A stretch of 47,876 nt of DNA, from positions 8,180 through 56,055 of the forward strand of contig SVDC01000026.1 of NCBI GenBank assembly GCA_015058045.1, read 5' to 3'. Position 1 is the stretch's first letter. Each line of letters opens with the position of its first letter. The notes beneath the pieces are model-generated. The model was not told the origin of the DNA, made no database searches, and saw nothing but the letters and a program-made list of their open reading frames with translations. Below, one piece after another: positions 43,084-47,876 of the stretch. This DNA is from Cellulosilyticum sp. GTDB lineage: Bacteria; Bacillota; Clostridia; Lachnospirales; Cellulosilyticaceae. Both the position numbers and the translations under genes were made by a program.

Positions 43084-44646
43084 ATGAAAGCGGATAAGCC
43101 AAAAAAAGAAAAAAGACAGTCGCTTATTGAAAAAATTGGACATAAAATACCAGATCCAACTATTATTTTTATTATTTTATTTGCGGCAACAATGGTTATT
43201 AGTTTCTTCCTAGGGGGGACAGAATTTACAACTCTTGGAAAAGATGGTGGAACAGTTACTTATCAAATTAAAAATATGTTTGAAGCAGAGAATATGAGAT
43301 GGCTTGTAGATAATGCACTTCTTACAAACTGGTTAGCATATGGTGGAGGGGTACTTGGTGTAATCCTTATTGTAATGTTAGGGGTAGGATTATCTGAAGA
43401 GGCAGGATTACTTTCTGCACTGATTAAAAAAGTAGGTTTAAAAGTATCGGATAAATATTTACCATTTGTACTTGTGTTCCTTGGGATTATGAGTAGTATT
43501 GCTTCTGATGCAGGATATGTTATCCTCATTCCATTAGCAGGTTTATTATATGCAGGGTTAAAGAAAAATCCATTAATTGGTATGGCAGCAGCATTTGCTG
43601 GGGTATCAGCTGGGTTCAGTGCGAATCTTATTCCAGCTACACCTTCAGATATTATCTTAGGAACCAATGCACAAGCTTTTGCAGCAGCGCAAGGTATTCC
43701 TTTTGTAACAGCAGCAGGTAAAGCTATTAACCCAGCTACAATGCACTATATCTTTATTGTAGTTTCAACAATTGTGCTTACAATTATAGGCGGTCTTATT
43801 ACGATTAAATGTATCAAACCAAAGCTTGAAAATGAAAGTTATATCCTTCCAGAGGATTTAAATTTAGAAGAGTTTACAATTAAACCAGAAGAAAGTAAAG
43901 CGCTTAAATGGGCTGGTCTTGGTTTAATTGTTGGGATTATTATTATTGGGGTACTTTACTTTGGGCCACTTGCTCCATATGAAGTATTAAATGAAACAAC
44001 AGGCAAAATGGAAACAGTGTCACCATTAGTAAATAATATTATTTTAGTGATTACTTTCTTGTTCTTAATGCCAGGTTTATTCTATGGATATAAAGTTGGG
44101 AAATTTAAAAATTCATCAGATGTAGTATCAGCTATGTCAAAAGCGATGGGTTCTATGGGATCAATTATTGTGTTATCATTCTTCTCATATAACTTCTTAT
44201 CACTTTTAAGTTACTCTCAATTAGGAACTTATGTAACATTCTTAGGAGCAGAAGGGCTTCAAAGTTTAGGGCTTGGTGAGTATCCAGTCTTACTTCTTAT
44301 TGGATTTATCATTACAACAGCAGTGATTAACTTATTTGTCGGTGGTATGACATCAAAATGGTTACTTCTTGGGCCAATCTTTATTCCAATGTTATACAAT
44401 GTAAATAGTACAATGACACCGGATTTAGTAGCAGCTGCTTATCGTGTAGCGGATTCATCAACCAATATTATTACACCACTTATGTCATATGCTGGATTAA
44501 TTCTAGTGTATATGAGAAAGTACAAGCCAAAATTCTCAGTAGGGGATTTAGTTGGTCTTATGTTCCCATACTCAATGGCATTCTTAGTAGTCTGGTCGGC
44601 TCTTTTAATTGGATTCTTTGTTTTTGGACTTCCACTAGGAATTTAA
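43084..44646 (+). CDS. AbgT-family transporter
   Basis: 520 residues with about 12-13 membrane helices. The AbgT family pattern is visible: opening helix region KIGHKIPDPTIIFIILF, the ALLTNWLAYGGGVLGVILIVMLGVG helix, SDAGYVILIPLAGLLYAGLKK, SANLIPATPSDIILG, and the C-terminal TSKWLLLGPIFIPML ... RVADSSTNIITPLM. E. coli AbgT takes up p-aminobenzoyl-glutamate; other members export sulfonamides. Which applies here is not clear. Ribosome site GGAGAGA lies upstream. Confidence 0.9.
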   Translation: MKADKPKKEKRQSLIEKIGHKIPDPTIIFIILFAATMVISFFLGGTEFTTLGKDGGTVTYQIKNMFEAENMRWLVDNALLTNWLAYGGGVLGVILIVMLGVGLSEEAGLLSALIKKVGLKVSDKYLPFVLVFLGIMSSIASDAGYVILIPLAGLLYAGLKKNPLIGMAAAFAGVSAGFSANLIPATPSDIILGTNAQAFAAAQGIPFVTAAGKAINPATMHYIFIVVSTIVLTIIGGLITIKCIKPKLENESYILPEDLNLEEFTIKPEESKALKWAGLGLIVGIIIIGVLYFGPLAPYEVLNETTGKMETVSPLVNNIILVITFLFLMPGLFYGYKVGKFKNSSDVVSAMSKAMGSMGSIIVLSFFSYNFLSLLSYSQLGTYVTFLGAEGLQSLGLGEYPVLLLIGFIITTAVINLFVGGMTSKWLLLGPIFIPMLYNVNSTMTPDLVAAAYRVADSSTNIITPLMSYAGLILVYMRKYKPKFSVGDLVGLMFPYSMAFLVVWSALLIGFFVFGLPLGI

Positions 44647-44665
44647 TTATAAATAGAGGATTTTA

Positions 44666-44717
44666 ATAATAAAAAGGGTGCAAGCTATCTTGTTAGCTTA
44701 CACCCTTTTTATTATTG
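44666..44717. terminator. Bidirectional terminator
   Basis: AATAATAAAAAGGGTG.. with ..CACCCTTTTTATTATT: an approximately 22-bp stem (one mismatch) and loop TCTTGT. It separates the transporter gene from the convergent Nudix gene. Confidence 0.9.
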
Positions 44718-44756
44718 CTATGGAAGGTTATTTCAGTTTATGAGTAAATGAAATAC

Positions 44757-45236
44757 TTATTCGGTATGCGTTTGGCCTCTTTGGTAAACTTCGTGATTTT
44801 GAAAATTTGTTCTTAAATCTTCCCAGAACTGTTCTCTAAAAACAGGAGGAAAGATAGGAATATGTGAAGTCTTAAGTTCGGACTCTGAGATAAAACGACA
44901 TTCTTTAATGTATTGAACTTCTACTTCTGGATCAGAGCCCACTTTTAAAGCTTCAATATTGTCTATAGTGGTTAAGAAAAACATACCTAAATGATGTGTG
45001 TCAATAGTGTAATCCACATATTCACTTAGATAGATGAGTTTAAGGGGTCTACACTTAACGTTACATTCTTCTGCAACTTCACGAACAATGGTATCAATAA
45101 CACTTTCCTCTGGTTCCATTCCACCACCTGGTAAGGTCCACCATTCAAAACCTGTTGTGGGATTTTTTTGCCTGAGGACAAGTAATTCATTTGCTTCATT
45201 TAAAATAATAGCAGCTGCGCGTGGTCTTAAGTTCAT
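44757..45236 (-). CDS. Nudix hydrolase
   Basis: 159 residues with the full Nudix box GGGMEPEESVIDTIVREVAEECNVK (Gly, Glu, REVxEE), after ILNEANELLVLRQK and WTLPGGG. It hydrolyses a nucleoside diphosphate linked to another group; the substrate cannot be told. It is followed upstream by a Cys-rich MazG-like gene on the same strand (104-base gap); no terminator between them. Confidence 0.92.
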   Translation of the reverse strand: MNLRPRAAAIILNEANELLVLRQKNPTTGFEWWTLPGGGMEPEESVIDTIVREVAEECNVKCRPLKLIYLSEYVDYTIDTHHLGMFFLTTIDNIEALKVGSDPEVEVQYIKECRFISESELKTSHIPIFPPVFREQFWEDLRTNFQNHEVYQRGQTHTE

Positions 45237-45340
45237 AAAGCCTCCTTGTAGGTGAAATGAAGTTAAATTTTATGGGTGAATATAGTTATATTATAACACG
45301 GGATAGAAAGTGTGGTATAAAAGTATACGGTATGATAAGG

Positions 45341-45739
45341 CTAACGTAGAGAGAATTTTCCTAAAAGATCTGTACGTTTTTTTTCATGTTCTAATATATT
45401 GGACAAAGAAAGATCAAAGGTATTTGCAATAGCAGCTAGATAAAATAAAACTCTACCCATTTCTTTTTCGAGGAGTTCTTCACAGTTCGGGCATAGTTTG
45501 CCATCGATATGTGTTTCCATAAGAGATTTTAAATCATCTAATGAAAGTTCTTCAGTAATAGGATAAGGTTGTTTGTGTGCGTTAATAGAGATACAACCAC
45601 AGGTGGTGGCAGATTTTGAAACATCACGACAAAGATGAGTACAAGCGTCCTGGAGTTTTGTTGTTTGATCTAAAATACTTTTATTGCGAATAAGAATATC
45701 GTTAATAAAGGTTTGGAATGAATCTAATTCACTTTGCAT
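45341..45739 (-). CDS. Cys-rich protein with MazG-like C-terminus
   Basis: 132 residues. The N-terminal half has CTHLCRDVSKSATTCGC (four Cys) and the middle CPNCEE, so there are six Cys in three pairs that could bind metal. The C-terminal EELLEKEMGRVLFYLAAIANTFDLSLSNILEHEKKR resembles the helical pair of MazG-type pyrophosphatases but lacks a clear EExxE metal box. This family is common in Clostridia as a small protein of unknown function. Ribosome site AAAGGAG just upstream of the ATG. Confidence 0.75.
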   Translation of the reverse strand: MQSELDSFQTFINDILIRNKSILDQTTKLQDACTHLCRDVSKSATTCGCISINAHKQPYPITEELSLDDLKSLMETHIDGKLCPNCEELLEKEMGRVLFYLAAIANTFDLSLSNILEHEKKRTDLLGKFSLR

Positions 45740-45897
45740 AGTATACTCCTTTCCGTAGATAAATCTATATCCTTATTATACCATACTGAAAGGAGTGGAT
45801 AAATAATAAACTAAAAATTGTGAAAATATATAAAGAGTCAAGAGGTTGTTTTTTTCGGAAAAATAGGATAAAGTATGCTATATCTAGCATTAAAATG

Positions 45898-45926
45898 TGT
45901 ACAAACCAAATAATACTTGTTATAAT
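45898..45926 (+). promoter_or_regulatory. Promoter of the YgjP-like gene
   Basis: TGTACA (45898-45903), 17-base spacer, TATAAT (45921-45926) with an extended TGT just before it. Confidence 0.5.
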
Positions 45927-45988
45927 AAAAATGTTGTTCTAAGAAAAACATTTACACTTTATAAACAACAAGAAAAAGGGGTAAAACA

Positions 45989-46717
45989 ATGAAACTGAGC
46001 TTTGATTATAAAGGGATTAAGGTAACTTATTACTTAACTTACAAGAAAGCTAAAGCCATTTCTATTAAGATTACAGACGAAGGGCGTGTCAATGTAATTG
46101 CACCATTAGGAACATCTGTTTTTACTGTAATGGATAAGGTAAAAGGCAATGCGCCTTGGATTATTAGCGAAATATATAGCAAGCAAAATGTGGGACAAGG
46201 CATGGAGATGAATACACAAGAAAGTTCTAAGAAAGAATTACGATTACTAGAACAATATATGTATTCAGGTAAAAATTATAAACTTGAGGTCGTACCAAAT
46301 TCTGAAGCGGAAGAAATTAAAGTGAAGATGGTAAGAGGAAAGTTTGTAGTTGAAACAGCTACAGATTCTGTAAGCGAAATTAGAGGTGCTATTGTAGAAT
46401 GGTACAAACAGAAAGTTAAAGCTAAGATTAAGGATCGTTTTAAAGAATATGGAAGTATGTTTGAAGTGATTCCTAATGCGATACAGCTTACAGATGACCA
46501 ACAGGTTCTTTTTAAAGCAAATACTGAAGAAATCATTGCTAATGCGAAGTTAGGTATATTACCAGGTGACGTGATTGACTATGTATTAGTAAGTAGTTTA
46601 TGTCGCATTAACGCTACAGATGCTACAAGTGAAGTTGAAAAATTAGAGGAAATTCTTCCAAATTATCAAAAAAGCAAAGAATGGCTAGAAGCGAATAAAA
46701 GCCAATTAGTCTTATAA
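45989..46717 (+). CDS. YgjP/DUF45-like protein lacking the HExxH metal site
   Basis: 242 residues that follow the YgjP (DUF45, zinc-dependent peptidase-like) layout: N-terminal KAISIKITDEGRVNVIAPLGT, middle helices with AKIKDRFKEYGSMFEVIP, and C-terminal GDVIDYVLVSSLCRINATDATSEVEKLEEILPNYQKSKEWLEANK. In working family members the C-terminal motif is HELCH...H; here it is SSLCR (residues 202-206) and the third ligand is also missing. The frame is open and of normal length, so this looks like a conserved pseudoenzyme rather than a broken gene. Ribosome site AAAAGGGG. Confidence 0.8.
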   Translation: MKLSFDYKGIKVTYYLTYKKAKAISIKITDEGRVNVIAPLGTSVFTVMDKVKGNAPWIISEIYSKQNVGQGMEMNTQESSKKELRLLEQYMYSGKNYKLEVVPNSEAEEIKVKMVRGKFVVETATDSVSEIRGAIVEWYKQKVKAKIKDRFKEYGSMFEVIPNAIQLTDDQQVLFKANTEEIIANAKLGILPGDVIDYVLVSSLCRINATDATSEVEKLEEILPNYQKSKEWLEANKSQLVL

Positions 46718-46732
46718 TAGGTAGGACATGTA

Positions 46733-46776
46733 TAAGGGGCTATAGATTTATATCTATAGTGCAGGAGCTTTTTTTG
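46733..46776 (+). terminator. Terminator after the YgjP-like gene
   Basis: CTATAGAT (46740-46747) and ATCTATAG (46752-46759) form a perfect hairpin; GGGGC and GCTTTTTTTG extend it imperfectly. Confidence 0.65.
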
Positions 46777-46798
46777 TTGATTATAAGGTTGAATGACG

Positions 46799-46837
46799 AA
46801 GGGCACAGTCTATAGCTTAGTAGATAGTGTCCTTTTG
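46799..46837 (+). terminator. Possible second terminator
   Basis: AAGGGCAC and GTGTCCTT (one G-U pair) with inner TCTAT/AGATA pairs; a short T-run CCTTTTGG follows. Moderate strength. Confidence 0.45.
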
Positions 46838-46954
46838 GTTTATTGGTGAAAAGACGAAAAAACGATTCAGTGGAGAAGAATGAACTTATTTGAGAGCAAG
46901 CATAATGTCTAGCAAATATGATCTAAAAAAAACATAGAATGTTGTAAAAAAGTG

Positions 46955-46983
46955 TTGACATGAGTCGGGTAGGATGCTATACT
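46955..46983 (+). promoter_or_regulatory. Promoter of tRNA unit 1
   Basis: TTGACA, 17-base spacer, extended TGC-TATACT. Confidence 0.85.
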
Positions 46984-46993
46984 AACAAAGTAC

Positions 46994-47011
46994 TTGAGGG
47001 GAACACCTCAA
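46994..47011 (+). promoter_or_regulatory. Leader hairpin before tRNA-Asn, copy 1
   Basis: TTGAGG (46994-46999) and CCTCAA (47006-47011) with a 6-base loop, 11 bases before the tRNA. Identical in copy 2 at 47574-47591. It may aid 5' end processing. Confidence 0.5.
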
Positions 47012-47022
47012 AGGGAAAATAT

Positions 47023-47094
47023 TCCTCGATAGCTCAGCGGCAGAGCATCCGGCTGTTAACCGGAGGGTCGTAGGTTCGAACCCTACTCGGGGAG
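47023..47094 (+). tRNA. tRNA-Asn(GTT), copy 1
   Basis: 72 bases with a full cloverleaf: acceptor TCCTCGA/TCGGGGA, D stem GCTC/GAGC, anticodon stem TCCGG/CCGGA with anticodon GTT (47055-47057), and T arm GTAGG-TTCGAAC-CCTAC. The discriminator is G. CCA is not encoded. Confidence 0.95.
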
Positions 47095-47136
47095 TTTTAA
47101 TTTGCTTACTGAAGCGGATTAAGCATAAAAGAATAT

Positions 47137-47209
47137 AGGGGCATAGTTCAGTTGGTAGAACGTCGGTCTCCAAAACCGAATGTCGTGGGTTCGAGTCCTG
47201 CTGCCCCTG
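47137..47209 (+). tRNA. tRNA-Trp(CCA), copy 1
   Basis: 73 bases: acceptor AGGGGCA/TGCCCCT, anticodon stem TCGGT/ACCGA with anticodon CCA (47170-47172), discriminator G. It lies 42 bases after tRNA-Asn. Confidence 0.95.
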
Positions 47210-47236
47210 TTGGTATGGAATCATGCTATTATATAT

Positions 47237-47310
47237 GGCGGAATAGCTCAGTTGGCTAGAGCACACGGTTCATACCCGTGGTGTCATGGGTTCAAATCCC
47301 TTTTCCGCTA
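47237..47310 (+). tRNA. tRNA-Met(CAT), elongator type
   Basis: 74 bases: acceptor GGCGGAA/TTCCGCT (with a G-U end pair), anticodon stem CACGG/CCGTG, anticodon CAT (47271-47273), discriminator A. The general sequence resembles Bacillus elongator tRNA-Met rather than an initiator (no C1-A72 mismatch). Confidence 0.9.
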
Positions 47311-47315
47311 CTAAC

Positions 47316-47357
47316 AAAAAAGAGCGATACATTTAAATTAAATGTATCGCTCTTTTT
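47316..47357 (+). terminator. Terminator of tRNA unit 1
   Basis: AAAAAGAGCGATACATTTAA with its mirror TTAAATGTATCGCTCTTTTT; a strong palindrome with a T-run. Confidence 0.88.
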
Positions 47358-47534
47358 ATTAGCGTATTAATCGCTAATCAACATGCTGGAGTATCTGAAA
47401 TTATGCTTCAGGGATAGGCATTATCAGCTGTTGAAATTTAGAGTAAATTAGAAGGGTATAGTGGGGATATAACAGAGAAAAAACAAGGAGACAAGCATTC
47501 TCTAGTTATTTTTATAAAAAGTAAAATAAAAGTG

Positions 47535-47563
47535 TTGACATATGTTTCCTGCTTTGCTATACT
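47535..47563 (+). promoter_or_regulatory. Promoter of tRNA unit 2
   Basis: TTGACA, 17-base spacer, extended TGC-TATACT. Its spacer sequence differs from unit 1. Confidence 0.85.
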
Positions 47564-47602
47564 AACCAAGTACTTGAGGGGAACACCTCAAAGGGAAAAT
47601 AT

Positions 47603-47674
47603 TCCTCGATAGCTCAGCGGCAGAGCATCCGGCTGTTAACCGGAGGGTCGTAGGTTCGAACCCTACTCGGGGAG
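47603..47674 (+). tRNA. tRNA-Asn(GTT), copy 2
   Basis: Identical in all 72 bases to the copy at 47023; anticodon GTT at 47635-47637. Confidence 0.95.
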
Positions 47675-47716
47675 TTTTAATTTGCTTACTGAAGCGGATT
47701 AAGCATAAAAGAATAT

Positions 47717-47789
47717 AGGGGCATAGTTCAGTTGGTAGAACGTCGGTCTCCAAAACCGAATGTCGTGGGTTCGAGTCCTGCTGCCCCTG
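47717..47789 (+). tRNA. tRNA-Trp(CCA), copy 2
   Basis: Identical in all 73 bases to the copy at 47137; anticodon CCA at 47750-47752. Confidence 0.95.
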
Positions 47790-47800
47790 TTTTTTTGTTT

Positions 47801-47874
47801 GGCCCAGTGGTACAGTTGGTTAGCACGCCGCCCTGTCACGGCGGAGGTCGAGGGTTCGAGTCCCTTCTGGGTCG
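47801..47874 (+). tRNA. tRNA-Asp(GTC)
   Basis: 74 bases: acceptor GGCCCAG/CTGGGTC, anticodon stem CCGCC/GGCGG with loop CTGTCAC, anticodon GTC (47835-47837), discriminator G. It lies at the window edge; the unit may continue beyond. Confidence 0.93.
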
Positions 47875-47876
47875 TT

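Larger units (their letters stand above)
46718..46954 (+). other. Gap before the tRNA cluster
   Basis: It holds the two hairpins listed separately; the rest (46838-46954) shows no ORF or RNA signal. The tRNA promoter starts at 46955. Confidence 0.5.
46988..47211 (+). repeat. 224-bp direct repeat (tRNA-Asn/tRNA-Trp unit), copy 1
   Basis: Bases 46988-47211 are identical to 47568-47791, exactly 580 bases downstream. The repeat covers the leader hairpin, tRNA-Asn, spacer and tRNA-Trp, but not the promoters' spacer DNA. Confidence 0.93.
47568..47791 (+). repeat. 224-bp direct repeat, copy 2
   Basis: The exact second copy of the unit at 46988-47211. After it the DNA diverges: copy 1 continues to tRNA-Met, copy 2 to tRNA-Asp. 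Confidence 0.93.

Noticed and set aside
46982..47266. Minus-strand open frame over tRNA-Asn and tRNA-Trp
   Set aside because: It lies entirely across tRNA genes; the frame is a by-product of tRNA sequence. The same applies to 47562-47753.

Overview
The window looks like chromosomal core sequence from a low-GC, spore-forming, anaerobic Firmicute of the class Clostridia. The grounds are A+T-rich DNA, strong GGAGG ribosome sites, clostridial-type promoters (TTGACA-N17-TATAAT), a FabK-type fatty acid operon, Rex, a spore photoproduct lyase, a GerS-like lipoprotein next to an alanine racemase, and many paired hairpin terminators. The layout and protein style suggest the Lachnospiraceae/Cellulosilyticum area, but that is an impression without a database search. 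No phage, insertion sequence or CRISPR array was seen.

Layout. 1-4.5 kb: a two-component system (the regulator is cut by the window edge), a possible 28-codon ORF, a secreted protein with two Ig/PKD-like modules, and an isochorismatase-fold protein whose catalytic Cys is replaced by Ser. 4.5-8.4 kb: a minus-strand pair matching the TIGR03916 radical SAM and TIGR03915 DNA-metabolism families, driven by a promoter with a near-perfect LexA (SOS) box over its start site. Facing it are a GNAT acetyltransferase and a protein with uracil-DNA-glycosylase-like motifs. 8.5-19.9 kb: a nitronate monooxygenase gene divergent from a complete type II fatty acid operon (marR/fabT-like, fabH, acpP, fabK, fabD, fabG, fabF, accB, fabZ, accC, accD, accA). 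Each divergent promoter carries its own FabT-like palindrome. 20-24 kb: a small unknown gene, an Spx/ArsC-like protein, leucyl aminopeptidase and a secreted CAP-domain protein. 24-30 kb: an orphan EutH, spore photoproduct lyase, enolase and an ABC-F protein. 30-36.4 kb: rex, then a run of a coiled-coil protein, acpS, nnr, a CBS protein, a gerS-like lipoprotein, alr, and a mazEF pair whose antitoxin has lost its DNA-binding domain. 36.8-42 kb: a zinc-ribbon protein, clpC, a small unknown protein and radA. 42-46.7 kb: a GyrI-like protein, ferredoxin, an AbgT transporter, a Nudix hydrolase, a Cys-rich MazG-like protein and a YgjP-like protein with a destroyed metal site. 46.9-47.9 kb: six tRNA genes, including an exact duplication of a tRNA-Asn/tRNA-Trp unit.

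How the genes work together. The fab/acc operon holds all steps from acetyl-CoA carboxylation to chain elongation, and AcpS (31.5 kb) activates its carrier protein. The MarR protein encoded first probably represses both its own operon and the FabK-like flavoprotein gene. Several genes concern DNA damage (the LexA-box radical SAM operon, the UDG-like protein, spore photoproduct lyase, RadA). Others concern spores or cell wall (GerS-like, Alr). The strongest candidate for a poorly described system is the LexA-box radical SAM/TIGR03915 pair with the nearby UDG-like gene.
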